Below, in pieces: positions 51,652 through 62,500 of a DNA stretch of 64,000 bases. The notes under the pieces are model-generated. The model saw only the letters and a program-made list of their open reading frames with translations, was not told the origin of the DNA and ran no database searches. The DNA lies in assembly GCA_934270565.1 (NCBI GenBank), contig CAKQPR010000007.1, positions 1-64,000 of the forward strand, given 5' to 3'. The DNA comes from an uncultured Clostridia bacterium (lineage in GTDB: Bacteria; Bacillota; Clostridia; Christensenellales; Pumilibacteraceae). Numbering within the stretch: the stretch's first letter is position 1; each line of letters opens with the position of its first letter. Position numbers and translations under genes: made by a program.

Positions 51652-53028
51652 TTAATTCTTTGTCGCAAATGTTTTTCCGTTAAAAGTCAACTCTTTCTTT
51701 GTTCCGTCGAAAGCGATATACTCCGAATCCCACTCCGCAATCGTATTCCGAGTCGAAAGCGCGTCGATCATAGCGTTTACCGTCTTGTAATTCGGGCATA
51801 CGAGCATAGCGTTGTCGTCGCTTTTGCCGAAACCTCCGTAAGAATAATAAAGCGCGTTACCCGTAACGGAAATAACGTTTTCGATTTTCGCTTTGTTCTG
51901 ATCTTTGCTTGCGGGCGTCCATTCTTCGTCGAAATTGATCTGATGAACGCCTACCGCAACCAAATTCTTTATCGTAGCGGTTTCGCTGTAAAGCCTGCCG
52001 AAAAGCTTTGCGCCCGCAGCGTTCTCGCTCGCCGTAACAACCACGTTTTCAAAGCTTCCGCTTACGATACGCGATTCGCCCGTGAGAAGATTTACGCAGT
52101 TAAGCCGCGCAGTTTCTCCCGTGCGCGGAAGATCGTTCGTCGTCCCAAGCCTTACGAATGCCACGTCCCTGACGAGCCCGCCTTCGACCACGTTGCCGAA
52201 AAAGCCGCCGAGACGGTTGTACGGGCAATCGGTAAGCGCGTCGTATATAACGTGACCTCTTCCGTCGAAAATCCCTTTGAATCCGCATTTATCGACTTCT
52301 TCCGCCGTTATATCCACCCCCGGGACATAAGAATCGTATCTTACGAGCATTACGGGCGAGGAAAGCTCGGCGCAGTAAATGTCGTCGCCGAGGACGTAGT
52401 ATCCGTCCAGAGTCTTTTTGTTTACGACGCACATAGAAGCAAGTTGCTCCGCGTCGTAAATAACTTTGGTTGCAATATCGACTTTGACGTCGTAAGCTTT
52501 CCCTTCGGCGGTATACAGGCGAATTCTTAAATTTTCGCCGTATACGCTCGGTGTTTGCACGCTTATTTTCAGAAGTTTAAATAGCGCGCTTCGATACACT
52601 TGAAGAACGCCGTTCTTTGATGAAAAGTACGTTCCCTTCCCGTCGCTTGCGGGAAATCTGACACTTTCGTCGCTAAGCCCCATAAACTCGATTTCGGACG
52701 TGAGTTCGGGCGCGATATCCGTCTGTTGTATTCTTTCGAACGACAAACTCTGATCAAAACAATAAACGTTTCCTCGATCCGTAAGATCGATGACTGTGTA
52801 CGTTCTTTCTTCCGCCGGATCTTCGGCGGGACTTTCTTCCCGTTGCGTGTCGTCGGGCGTTTCGCCGGAACCGTCGGTATTCCCGTTGTTTTCGTCGGAC
52901 TTGTCGGGTTGTTCGATCGTCGTCCCCGAACCGCTCCCGTTGCCGCCGGATTTAGCGAGGCTGTACACCGTAAATGCACAGCCCGCCGCCAAAACCAACG
53001 ATAGGAGTAGGATTACAAGCTTTTTCAT
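51652..53028 (-). CDS. Lipoprotein with GLUG-like beta-repeat module
   Basis: A 458-residue lipoprotein; lipobox AAGC (Cys17), followed by a Gly/Ser/Asp/Glu-rich linker to about residue 65. The C-terminal half carries one module starting with IYDAEQLASM, then DGYYVLGDDIYC, CGFKGIFDGRGHVIYDA and GGFFGNVVEGGLVRDVAFV, which is the repeat type found three times in the neighbouring 1486-residue protein. GLUG-like parallel beta repeats occur in surface adhesins and binding proteins. No catalytic signature. Confidence 0.75.
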   Translation of the reverse strand: MKKLVILLLSLVLAAGCAFTVYSLAKSGGNGSGSGTTIEQPDKSDENNGNTDGSGETPDDTQREESPAEDPAEERTYTVIDLTDRGNVYCFDQSLSFERIQQTDIAPELTSEIEFMGLSDESVRFPASDGKGTYFSSKNGVLQVYRSALFKLLKISVQTPSVYGENLRIRLYTAEGKAYDVKVDIATKVIYDAEQLASMCVVNKKTLDGYYVLGDDIYCAELSSPVMLVRYDSYVPGVDITAEEVDKCGFKGIFDGRGHVIYDALTDCPYNRLGGFFGNVVEGGLVRDVAFVRLGTTNDLPRTGETARLNCVNLLTGESRIVSGSFENVVVTASENAAGAKLFGRLYSETATIKNLVAVGVHQINFDEEWTPASKDQNKAKIENVISVTGNALYYSYGGFGKSDDNAMLVCPNYKTVNAMIDALSTRNTIAEWDSEYIAFDGTKKELTFNGKTFATKN

Positions 53029-53034
53029 TTCGTA

Positions 53035-56000
53035 TTACTCGGTCGCCGTAAGCACCGCCGTTCCGTTGAAATAAATCGTGCCGTTTGCGTAAGATATATC
53101 GCCCCAGCCCTGAAGCTTGTTATCTTCTGCCAAAGCCGCGAACATCGCATTGATCGTTGCATAGTTCGGTTGCGCGTCGTACGTTGCGTTACCCGTCCAG
53201 CTGAAGCCTCCGGTTCCGTTTTCGGTCGTTACGGACATAACGTTGCTTACAGTCGTAACGCCCGTATCCGTATTGATCTGTTTAAATCCGACGAACAGGC
53301 AGTTCTTCATTTCTCCGCCGCTCATTTTCGCCACAACTCTGTCCAAAGTTACGCCTTCCGCCGCAGTTATAACTACGTTTTCCATCGTTCCGTAAAGCGG
53401 TTTGCTTTCTCCCGAAATAACGTATTTATAACTGCTCGTCATTGTAACGTCGGTGAACGCTATGTTCTTTACGACAGAGCCTTTAAGCAGTGAACCGAAC
53501 AAGCCGCCTAATCCGTTGTACGCTGTCGCTTCCGTGGCGATATTTGAAATAACATGTCCGCGACCGTCGAATATTCCCTTGAAACCGACTTCGTTATTTC
53601 CTTGCGTATTGTTATTCACAAAACGTACAATACCCGCCGAACTTGCGTCGATGTCTTTTGATACGATATAGTACTCGTCTATCGTTGCCGCGGTATTCGC
53701 CGCCGTAATTGCCGCGAGATCTTCCGCACTGTCGATTATCATAGTCGCAATGTCTACGGTAGCAGTGTATTTTTTATCTGCCGAAGTGAAGATTTCTATG
53801 CCAAGCCCCATGACGTACGCCTTGCCGTTAAGAAGGCTTTGTAGCGCCGCTTTCGTGAACGTAAGGTTCCCGCCCGCAAAGCTTATGCCATCCGTCACTA
53901 CGGTACTGCCCGCCCGTACTTTCTCTATATCCCCTTCGATCGTCTCGCTCGTTGTTACCGAACTCGTTTCGTTCGCAAGAGACAAATCGTAAGCTCCGAT
54001 AGCAACCTCGGTATATCCGCGAATTACTTTGCACTCGAAAACATCCTTCCGAACGCTCGTATTCAACGTGCTTGTCGCGACAACGATAATTACGGTGTTC
54101 TCCGCAACGGTGTTGCCGATCGACAAAACGTTGTTGCTGAGCGTAATACCCGCGATTTCGTTCTTAAGCGACAACTCCGTATAATCGTCGGTCGTAAACG
54201 TTACGTTCGTTCCGCGCTCGACTTCGCTGCCGATTGCATTGCTATTCGCAACAAGCGCGGGAAGCACCGCAACCTTTCCGTTGAAATAAATTGCCCCGTT
54301 TGCGTAAGATATATCGCCCCAGCCCTGAAGCTTGTTATCTTCTGCCAAAGCCGCAAACATTGCGTTGATCGTCGCATAGTTCGGTTGCGCGTTGTACGTT
54401 GCATTGCCCGTCCAGCTGAAGCCGCCGGTTCCGTTTTCGGTCGTTACGGACATAACGTTGCTTACAGTCGTAACGCCCGTATCCGTATTGATCTGTTTAA
54501 ATCCGACGAACAGGCAGTTCTTCATTTCTCCGCCGCTCATTTTCGCCACAACTCTGTCCAAAGTTACGCCTTCCGCCGCAGTTATAACGACGTTTTCCAT
54601 CGTCCCGTAAAGCGGTTTGCTTTCTCCCGAAATAACGTATTTATAACTGCTCGTCATTGTAACGTCGGTAAATGCTATGTTCTTTACGACAGATCCTTTA
54701 AGAAGTAAACCGAACAAGCCGCCTAATCCGTTGTACGCTGTCGCTTCCGTTGTAATGTTAGAAATAACGTGTCCGCGACCGTCGAATATTCCCTTGAAAC
54801 CGACTTCGTTATTTCCTTGCGTGTTGTTATTCACAAAACGTACAATACCCGCCGAACTTGCGTCGATGTCTTTTGATACGATATAATATTCGTCTATCGT
54901 TGCCGAAGTGTTCGCCGCCGTAATTGCCGCGAGATCTTCCGCGCTGTCGATTATCTTTGAAACGACGCTTGCCTTATAGATATGGCATACCGAGCCGACG
55001 GAGGGAACGGAGGTGTAAATCTTGACGTCGATATCGCCGTACTTGCCGTTTACAGTGGCAAGAAGCGTTTCGTGCGGAACGGTGAGATTACCGCCACTGA
55101 AAGTGAAACCGTCCTCCATAATGAGGTTGCCCACGCCTATGCCCCAAACGTTGTTAATTCCGTCGAGCGAAACGGTGATACCCGCGCCGGTCGATTTGTC
55201 GTAGTCGAACGCGTAACCGTCCGCGGTGTGGTCTTCGATGGTGAGTTTAAGAAACGTGTAGGTCTTTTCTTTCGTCTGCCCGTAAAGAGATTTCGCCACT
55301 ACGGTGAACTGCGTTCTGTCAACGGCTTCGTCGGTGATTTGGATCCTGCCGTCGGCAGATACGGTAATGCCGGTTTTCGCCTCTTTGATCGAGAACGTGG
55401 AAAGCACGTTCGCCGCCGCGCTGTACTCGCTGCCGTAGGTTATTCTATCGGACGGATCGGTAAACTCGAGAGTGGCTTCCGCATAACTCTTGAACGCGGG
55501 AAGCCCGTTTCTCTCCTCCCAGTATGCTCCGTCGAACGCGGACGAAGCGAGGTGAAGTCCCTCGAACAACGCGGTATCGAAACCACTGTAATCGCCTGCC
55601 GTTCTGCCGATATATTTTGCCTCTACGCTGTTGCTTTTGATCATGTTGTCGGCAATGCCGTACACGTCGAATATGCTTACGCGTGGGTCGAATGCCGTAT
55701 TCACGATCGCGCTGTCGGTATCGGAAAGGACTACGATCGAATTGCTTAACGTCGCATCGTCGCTCAGTTGCAGGCAATATTTTCTCGCGGGAGCGTATAC
55801 GAACACGTTGTCCGCTTTGCCTCTGAACTCGCTCGCAATAGCGTAATCGCCGCCCGAAGCCGTTACTATACCGAGGTTTTTGATCGTTCCTTTCGCACCG
55901 ACGTAGCCGAACAATCCGGCGTTCGCAAGCCCGATATTTCCGATCGAATAGCCTCTTCCGTCGAGCGTTCCGATAAAGCCGAGGTGTCCCTGATTGCTCC

Positions 56001-57495
56001 ATTCGTCAAGCAGTATGAAGTTGGTCAAAGAACTTGCGTCAACGTTGTTTCTGAGCACGAAATAGCCGTCGAGAACGTTCTTGTTGTTGCTGCCGACCGA
56101 AGTCTGATAACTTCTCATCGCCTGAAGATCCGCCGCGGTGGAAATCGCGTGAGTGATTATCGTCGCGTCGTAGGAATAGAACACGCGTTTGCATTTAACC
56201 GTAAGAGTTTTCTCTCCGAAAAGTTTTTTAAGGCTCTCGTGCGACAGAGTTACTCCGCTTGCGGCGGCGGTCGCCGATACTTCGTCGTCGCCCGCTTTCA
56301 CGCACTCGAATTCACTGTCGTTCCAGCCGCTCGCAATCGCGAGAACGCTTTCCGTTCCGTCCGAAAGCACGATTTCTTTCGCGCCGAGGTCGATGACGGG
56401 AGCAAGCGCCGTAACGGACACCGTTGCCGTTACCTGTTTCCCTTTTGTAGAAGTGTAACTTGCCGTAACGGTAACAGGCTCGTCGCTGTACGTGTCTACC
56501 GTGATAACGCCGTTATTTACCTTTACAACGTTGTCGTTGCCCGAGGTCCACACGACGGTTGCGCTATCGATTTTGTTTCCGTCTTCGAAACATTCGGCGG
56601 TTATATCGGCTTGAGTAAGATAACTTTCGCCGTCGGGGTTGCTCGCATAAAGCGTTACGGCGCTCTGCGAAAGCCGCAACTCAACGTCGTCTTTTACCGT
56701 AACGTTTATTACTTTATCCGCGAAAACGTAACCGTTGTAGCTTCCTTTGATCGTCACGGTCGTTTCGCCGGCGCTCACGCCGAGAATTTCTCCGTCGGCG
56801 GAAACCGTCGCGATCGCTTCGTTGCCGCTTTCGAAAGCGAGATTCCCGTCTCTTTCGATCCCGAGGAAGTTTATTTTCGCGTTAAGATTTAACATCTTGC
56901 CCTTTATCACTTCCACGCTGTCGCCGGTGACGGATACGGACGGAACCTGCGTACAGACGACGGTAAGCGCGAGACTGCTCTCCGCTCCGTTCGCCTTTGC
57001 GGTAATGGTCGTTTCGCCCTCCTTTATGAGCGTGACTTTACCGCCGTCCACCGTCGCAACCGACGGATCGGACGAAGTCCACACGAGCGCTTCCGTAATG
57101 TTGGTAAGCGTCGGTTCGAGCGACAATGTGTCGTATAGTTCGATCGTTTTCGATGCCATTCCGAGGTCGATAACTCTTTCGGTAACGTTGAATTCGACCG
57201 TTGCGGAAATTTTGCCTATGGCGGCGGTTACGATTGCCGAGCCTTCGCCCACGCCCTGCACGACGCCGTTATACACCGTAACGACAGCCGCGTCGGAAGT
57301 GCTCCATACAATGTCCTCTTTGTTCAGCTTCTCTACCGTCGGATCGAGCTTGACTCTCTGACCGAGGTTGAGCTCGATTTTCGTCTGTTCGAACGAGATT
57401 TTACCCTTCGCTCCGCACGAAGCGGCAACGAACGGAAAAGCCGTAAGAACGAGCGCAAGCAGAAGCACCCATAAAAACCTTTTTGCTTTTTTCAT
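53035..57495 (-). CDS. Giant surface lipoprotein with BIG2-like and GLUG-like modules
   Basis: A 1486-residue lipoprotein (lipobox AASC, Cys27). Residues about 30-400 hold four BIG2-type Ig domains (KLDPTVEKLNKEDIVWSTSD, ALVWTSSDPSVATVDGGKV). Then come three GLUG-like modules: one diverged (LGFIGTLDGRGYSIGNIGLA) and two nearly identical ones (GFKGIFDGRGHVISNI, GGLFG, VKNIAFTDV). Ig-like spacers separate them. The second and third modules are encoded by the 680-bp DNA repeat noted separately. No catalytic or wall-sorting motif. Likely a long surface stalk for glycan binding or adhesion, encoded between two transporter/GH genes. Confidence 0.8.
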   Translation of the reverse strand: MKKAKRFLWVLLLALVLTAFPFVAASCGAKGKISFEQTKIELNLGQRVKLDPTVEKLNKEDIVWSTSDAAVVTVYNGVVQGVGEGSAIVTAAIGKISATVEFNVTERVIDLGMASKTIELYDTLSLEPTLTNITEALVWTSSDPSVATVDGGKVTLIKEGETTITAKANGAESSLALTVVCTQVPSVSVTGDSVEVIKGKMLNLNAKINFLGIERDGNLAFESGNEAIATVSADGEILGVSAGETTVTIKGSYNGYVFADKVINVTVKDDVELRLSQSAVTLYASNPDGESYLTQADITAECFEDGNKIDSATVVWTSGNDNVVKVNNGVITVDTYSDEPVTVTASYTSTKGKQVTATVSVTALAPVIDLGAKEIVLSDGTESVLAIASGWNDSEFECVKAGDDEVSATAAASGVTLSHESLKKLFGEKTLTVKCKRVFYSYDATIITHAISTAADLQAMRSYQTSVGSNNKNVLDGYFVLRNNVDASSLTNFILLDEWSNQGHLGFIGTLDGRGYSIGNIGLANAGLFGYVGAKGTIKNLGIVTASGGDYAIASEFRGKADNVFVYAPARKYCLQLSDDATLSNSIVVLSDTDSAIVNTAFDPRVSIFDVYGIADNMIKSNSVEAKYIGRTAGDYSGFDTALFEGLHLASSAFDGAYWEERNGLPAFKSYAEATLEFTDPSDRITYGSEYSAAANVLSTFSIKEAKTGITVSADGRIQITDEAVDRTQFTVVAKSLYGQTKEKTYTFLKLTIEDHTADGYAFDYDKSTGAGITVSLDGINNVWGIGVGNLIMEDGFTFSGGNLTVPHETLLATVNGKYGDIDVKIYTSVPSVGSVCHIYKASVVSKIIDSAEDLAAITAANTSATIDEYYIVSKDIDASSAGIVRFVNNNTQGNNEVGFKGIFDGRGHVISNITTEATAYNGLGGLFGLLLKGSVVKNIAFTDVTMTSSYKYVISGESKPLYGTMENVVITAAEGVTLDRVVAKMSGGEMKNCLFVGFKQINTDTGVTTVSNVMSVTTENGTGGFSWTGNATYNAQPNYATINAMFAALAEDNKLQGWGDISYANGAIYFNGKVAVLPALVANSNAIGSEVERGTNVTFTTDDYTELSLKNEIAGITLSNNVLSIGNTVAENTVIIVVATSTLNTSVRKDVFECKVIRGYTEVAIGAYDLSLANETSSVTTSETIEGDIEKVRAGSTVVTDGISFAGGNLTFTKAALQSLLNGKAYVMGLGIEIFTSADKKYTATVDIATMIIDSAEDLAAITAANTAATIDEYYIVSKDIDASSAGIVRFVNNNTQGNNEVGFKGIFDGRGHVISNIATEATAYNGLGGLFGSLLKGSVVKNIAFTDVTMTSSYKYVISGESKPLYGTMENVVITAAEGVTLDRVVAKMSGGEMKNCLFVGFKQINTDTGVTTVSNVMSVTTENGTGGFSWTGNATYDAQPNYATINAMFAALAEDNKLQGWGDISYANGTIYFNGTAVLTATE
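53061..53740. repeat. 680-bp near-identical intragenic repeat, copy 1
   Basis: Nearly base-identical to 54276-54955, offset 1215 bases. Lies in the coding region of the giant lipoprotein, covering its last GLUG-like module. Confidence 0.9.
54276..54955. repeat. 680-bp near-identical intragenic repeat, copy 2
   Basis: Same orientation as copy 1. The offset of 1215 bases is 405 codons, so recombination between copies removes or adds whole codons without a frameshift. Confidence 0.9.
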
Positions 57496-57574
57496 CTTTT
57501 TCTCCTTCTCCTTTTTTATTTGTTTGCGCGCCGCGGAGATATTCGCCCCGCCGCGCCGAAAAGTTACGACGGAA

Positions 57575-59596
57575 TTACACGCCCCACGTTGCCCAGAGTG
57601 TGGAAATAGTGGTGTGTTCGGACAGCTGATTTACGCCGAGTCTCGCGCAGTCGTCCTTGAACGCCTGTTTTTCTCTCGTAAGCGCGCCGCTCGCGTACAC
57701 CTGCTCGCCGTAAAGCGATATGATAAGATAGCGCGGAGCCAGACTTTCGAGGCAGATTCTGTCGTAGAGCTGAGCGTAAAGCGCGGAATCGGCTTCTTTC
57801 AGCGGTTCGATCGCCCTGTATGCCTCGTCGATATACCCGACCCATTCGAAAAGGGTGTTTACGGGGAAATACGAGGCGTTGTCTATTCTGTTTCCTATCC
57901 AACCGCCGACGCCGCAATACTCGGCAAGGTACGCGTAATGGATTCTGAGCGCGTCGTAGTACTTGCGCATTTCCGAAGCCGCCTGCTTGTAATAAGCCGA
58001 GAAGAATTTGTCGGTAAGTTCGTTCACGTCCGCGTCTACGTCCCACAGAAGATTACTCTGCAGATAGCCCTTGAAGCGGATAAAGCCCGTGCCCTGACGC
58101 AGATCGTAAGCGCATTGGTCGTACATCCACATAGCTCCCGTTTCTTTTGCGGCTTTGTAGTTGCCCTGAACGGAATCGAAGTTGTTGTACGGAACGAAGT
58201 AGTTCCAGAAGTACGCACTGTAATACCACAGGCACAGTTTCCCGTCGCAAAGCGCTTTCCACTGGCGCTGAATTTCGAGTATGTCCGCGTTGTTGTTGTG
58301 ATACTTATCGTGAATGAAGTCGGACAGAATCGGCGCGTAAACCACTCCGAGTTTTTCGTGCGGCTGAACGGAAGCGTCGGTAGCAACCCACGCGCCGTTT
58401 TCCTCTTTGACAGGCGGTTTGATCGTAAACGTATAAGCAAATATAAGGTAAGTTATATCTCTGTCCTTATGAAGCTCGCTCGTCGCTTTCCATGCCTCGA
58501 CCTTTTTGATGACGGCGTTCGTGAACTTTATCACGCTTGCCGAGCGTGTACCGTATTTGTCGTTGTCGGAGTTGCACGCGTCGCAGGAGCAATAAAGGTT
58601 ATTGTCCTGATGCGTAAAGTAGATATGCGTTCCGTTCGGAAACTGATCGAACAGCGTGATCATCTTTTGGGCGACTTTCGTCGTCATCGCCTCGAATTCG
58701 TCCGGATTTCCGTGAGCGGTATAGCAAAGATTTTCCTGTCCGGGTCCGAACCAAATATCCTTTTTCGCCTCCACTTCGGGATCGCTGAGAGGCAAATAAT
58801 CGAGCGAATTGTGGTACGGTCCGACGTAATAGCCGTCGGTGGGGTACATTGCCGAAACGCTGTCGAACCTGAGCCTCGAAGAAATCCGATTGTTCGTGTC
58901 GGTAAGATAACCGGTATTCGCCGCGCGGTATTCGATGTCCGCTTCGTCGGTGAAATCGAACTTCGGGGTTTTCATTTCGGCGGATTTTACGATATTTACT
59001 TCGTCCTGCGCGAATACCTCGAAGCCGATCGTTCTCTTCATAAACTCGTACACGCCGAAGAGTGTGGAGTTGTCTCTTCTGCCGCAAACGAACACCGATT
59101 TACCGATCGTTTTCACGGCGTAGCCCGAAACGTTGAGGGTCGAAGGAACGGCAAACCCCGCGGCTTCGGCGATCGCGGTTTTTCCTATCGAAATAAATTT
59201 CGCGTCGTCCGACCATTCTACGGTATCGTCTGTCACTACCGCAAACTCCGTACCCGCCGCTTCGGAATAGAACAGATTAAGTTCTCTTGCCGCGGCATAA
59301 ACGGTAGAAGAAGCGTCCGACGGTACGACGATCTTATAATCGGTCGCGCCTGCGGAAACGAACGTTTCGTTTATGCTTTCGTATTCGACGGTTTTATCCA
59401 CAACCTTTATTTCTTCCTTGCAGTCGCATTTCGCGGCGCAGGCTTCGTCCGAGCACGTCTCGTTTTTGCATTTGCCGCACGTTTGGCAAATGCTCGTGCA
59501 ATGATGTTTCGGAGCGGGTTGTTCGCCGCAACCGAATACCGACAGGCAAGTAATAACGGCGAGAATAATCGCTAATATCCTTTTATTTACTCTCAT
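57575..59596 (-). CDS. DUF4838 lipoprotein with Cys-rich N-terminus
   Basis: A 673-residue lipoprotein (lipobox VFGC, Cys23). Directly after it comes a Cys-rich stretch (CTSICQTCGKCKNETC continuing to CAAKCDC, nine Cys in about 28 residues, residues about 33-60), then the GH67-N-like domain (AARELNLFYSEAAGTEFAVV, FGVYEFMKRTIGF) and the DUF4838 barrel with FTHQDNNLYCSCDAC and VIKFTNAVIKKVEAW. It is the exported counterpart of the cytoplasmic DUF4838 protein at 25988, so it would process or bind the glycan outside. Its stop follows a 79-base gap before the giant lipoprotein gene. Confidence 0.75.
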   Translation of the reverse strand: MRVNKRILAIILAVITCLSVFGCGEQPAPKHHCTSICQTCGKCKNETCSDEACAAKCDCKEEIKVVDKTVEYESINETFVSAGATDYKIVVPSDASSTVYAAARELNLFYSEAAGTEFAVVTDDTVEWSDDAKFISIGKTAIAEAAGFAVPSTLNVSGYAVKTIGKSVFVCGRRDNSTLFGVYEFMKRTIGFEVFAQDEVNIVKSAEMKTPKFDFTDEADIEYRAANTGYLTDTNNRISSRLRFDSVSAMYPTDGYYVGPYHNSLDYLPLSDPEVEAKKDIWFGPGQENLCYTAHGNPDEFEAMTTKVAQKMITLFDQFPNGTHIYFTHQDNNLYCSCDACNSDNDKYGTRSASVIKFTNAVIKKVEAWKATSELHKDRDITYLIFAYTFTIKPPVKEENGAWVATDASVQPHEKLGVVYAPILSDFIHDKYHNNNADILEIQRQWKALCDGKLCLWYYSAYFWNYFVPYNNFDSVQGNYKAAKETGAMWMYDQCAYDLRQGTGFIRFKGYLQSNLLWDVDADVNELTDKFFSAYYKQAASEMRKYYDALRIHYAYLAEYCGVGGWIGNRIDNASYFPVNTLFEWVGYIDEAYRAIEPLKEADSALYAQLYDRICLESLAPRYLIISLYGEQVYASGALTREKQAFKDDCARLGVNQLSEHTTISTLWATWGV

Positions 59597-62500
59597 TGAT
59601 TATTTCCTCCCCCGACTTTCACGGTATAAGAAAGTTTTGCCGTGTTTCCGCTCTCATCGAGCGCGTAATATATAACCGTATATTCGCCTTCGACGGAAGG
59701 AACGAATTTGTTGTTAGACATTACGGGAACGTAAGTTTCGAGCGGAGTTTTTACAAGTACGTTTATTCTGATGTTTTCCGTTTCGGAAATGTTGTCCGAT
59801 ACGGTCGCTTCGGCAACCGTGACGGCTTCTCCGACGTTTGCGGAGGTTACGACCGTACCTGTGATTTTTATTACGGGAGCGATTTCGTCGACGACTTCCA
59901 TAGAATAACCGCCGTTACGCTCTTTTCTGCCGTTCCAGTCCTCCGCATAAACGTCTATCGTATAGAAACCGTGTTTTGTAAAGGCGAACGACGCGCGATA
60001 GCTCGGGGAAACCTCTTCGAGCCGCACTCCGTTATCGTCAATCACGATATTGCCTTCGGGGTCGATAACCGAGTAGTACGCCGTGGGATTCGCGTCGAGA
60101 ACGTCAACTACCGTGAGCCACGGCATAGCGAACGCGTCGCCGAGATGATAACGAAGTTCTCTTTCTCCCTTGAACGAAACTTTCGGCTTGGAAATATCCG
60201 TTTTCGAAGAAGAAAGCTTTTGCGAACAGAGATTTTTGAACCGGACGGCGGTGTCTCTCACCGCGTTTTCGAGCTCGTAAGAGAAATACACTTTGCCGCT
60301 TATAAACCCGTCGAACGGGTTTCCGTCGCTATCTGCGGTTACTTTGTAATCGACGGACGAGTTGTTGCCGAGTTTATTCGTCAGTCCGTTGAATCTGAAG
60401 AAGAAGCTCGACGAGCCCGTTCCGTAGAACGAAGAATTTACCGTGAAGTTCTTGCCGTCGTTTATCGACATAAGCGAAGTCGAGCCCGCTTGTTTCGTGT
60501 AGGTTACCTTGACGCTCGCGCCGTTTTCGGCGTCCGTCAAATAGAAGTTAATCTTATCGCAACCGTTGTTAAGCGGGTCGATATCGAAAGTCACCTCGAA
60601 CGAGTCGGCAAGCAACGGATTTGCGAAATAAACGCGCTTGCCGCTCTTAACCGAAGTAACTTCGACGTAATCCGCGGTGGCAGACGTCGTTATTCCGTCT
60701 CCGACGAAATATTTGCTCATATCGACGTTGTTGCCTTTGCCGACTTTGCAGACGGGAATCGCGAATTCCTCGCTGTAAGCAATGCTTTCTCCGACGGTTG
60801 CTTTATACCTTACGATCGCCTTATCGAGATGGTTTGCGACGGCGGGCGTGTATACTCCGTTCGTTATTTCGCGCTTTGCGCCCGCGTCAACGACTTCGGC
60901 AATCGCTTTGATTTTCTTTACTTCGCCGCTCGTATAGTCGTAAGCCGTCACTTCTGGAAGAACGTACGCGCTGCCCTCGATAAAGAATTTCGGAAGAACG
61001 ATCTTGTCGATAAATACGGCTTTGTCGTTATTCGAAACGGAAACGGAATATTTTACCTCTTTTTCCTGTCCGGCGAAATCGACTATCCGATAACTTACGA
61101 CGTACTCGCCCGACTTTTCGGGGCGGAACGAGCCGTTTTCGATTTTTACATTCTCTCCGTTTCTCGTAACTTTCGGCGTTACGGCAAGCTCGCCCATACC
61201 GCCGGACGCGGACAGTTCCGCTACCGGAATGCTTTCGCCGGTCTTTCCCGAGGTTACGGGTGAAAGCGCGTTGGCTTCGATGGGCACGCCCGAAGCTTTT
61301 ACATTGACAGTGTAAGTCACTTTTGCTTCGTTGCCCGAATAGTCGCGCGCGGTATATTCTACGACGTATTCGCCCGCCGAATCGGGTACGAACTTACCGT
61401 CGCGAACGTTGATTTCGTATTTTTGCGAGCTGTTATACCTTCCGAAAACGCGCGTCTTTACCGCGCAATCACCCGAATACCAATCGGTTGCCGTTGCGGC
61501 AAAACAGGAATACGGATAACCCGCTATTCCGTCGGGCAAGGTCTTATCGGTATACGCTCCGAAATCAATCGATATTTCGGGCGCAACCGCGTCGGTATAA
61601 GCCTGCTCCGTAAGATCGACGTCGCCCTGCGAAACGTCGAGTATCATAAACTGCGCGGGTTTCGAGCCTTCGTAATTGCCCGCGGATATTTCGACGCTCA
61701 CCGCGCCGTCTTCGAAGCCTTCCCATATCGTGGAGAAATACTCCGCCGAATCGAGGTCGATGATAAAGCCCTTCTGCTCGTTGGCGTACATCGTTTTCTC
61801 TTCGTAGTCGAGATAAAGCCTCATCGTGTCGCGTTTTACGGTCTTTTTACGCGCGACGAGGATATCTCCGTAACTGAACGAGCCTTGCCACGGTGCGCCG
61901 AATCTGTTTCCGACGTGCAGAGTCTCTTTGCCTGCATGTCTTTGGAGTCCCGAAGGCGTTTGTTTTTCCGATCCCGCCGAGAAATACGTCATATCGTTCT
62001 CTGACGAATAGTTGGCGTTGACGATAAGGTATTGCGAAGGGTCTTTTTTGTTGATGAACTTAAAATACAACGACGCAAAATCGTAAGTTCCGAAAGTCTC
62101 GGGAATGACGGCGAGATGTATGAACGGCTCGTTTTTCGTAGCCTTGGATATATCGAAATAGTCGTTTATTATCAGCTTTTCGCCTTCGTAAAGCCTGATG
62201 AATTCGCCCGTAAACGAATCGCTTGCATGGGAATACGGATCGACATAATCGTAAGTTTTGTATTCCGCGCTGCCCTTATCGCCCACTATCTGGAATTTTT
62301 CGGTATACACGGTAAACGGCTTTTCGAAAGAGTACGCAACGCCGGAAACCACCGTTCTGTATTCGAGTGAGTAGTTTCCCATCACGTCGAGCTCGACTTC
62401 TTTTCCGAGAACTCTCACGCTTCCGTCCGGATGATGCAGATACGCCGAAGCGGCTTTTTGTTCGCCGCCGACCGTAACGGTGGCAGCGGGCACGGTAAGC

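Noticed and set aside
57368..59575. A 735-residue plus-strand frame
   Set aside because: Antisense to the DUF4838 lipoprotein, whose lipobox, Cys motif and family blocks are clear.
59596..61263. A 555-residue plus-strand frame
   Set aside because: Antisense shadow of the large secreted Ig-like protein; composition rich in Arg/Val/Phe typical of reversed GC-rich codons.
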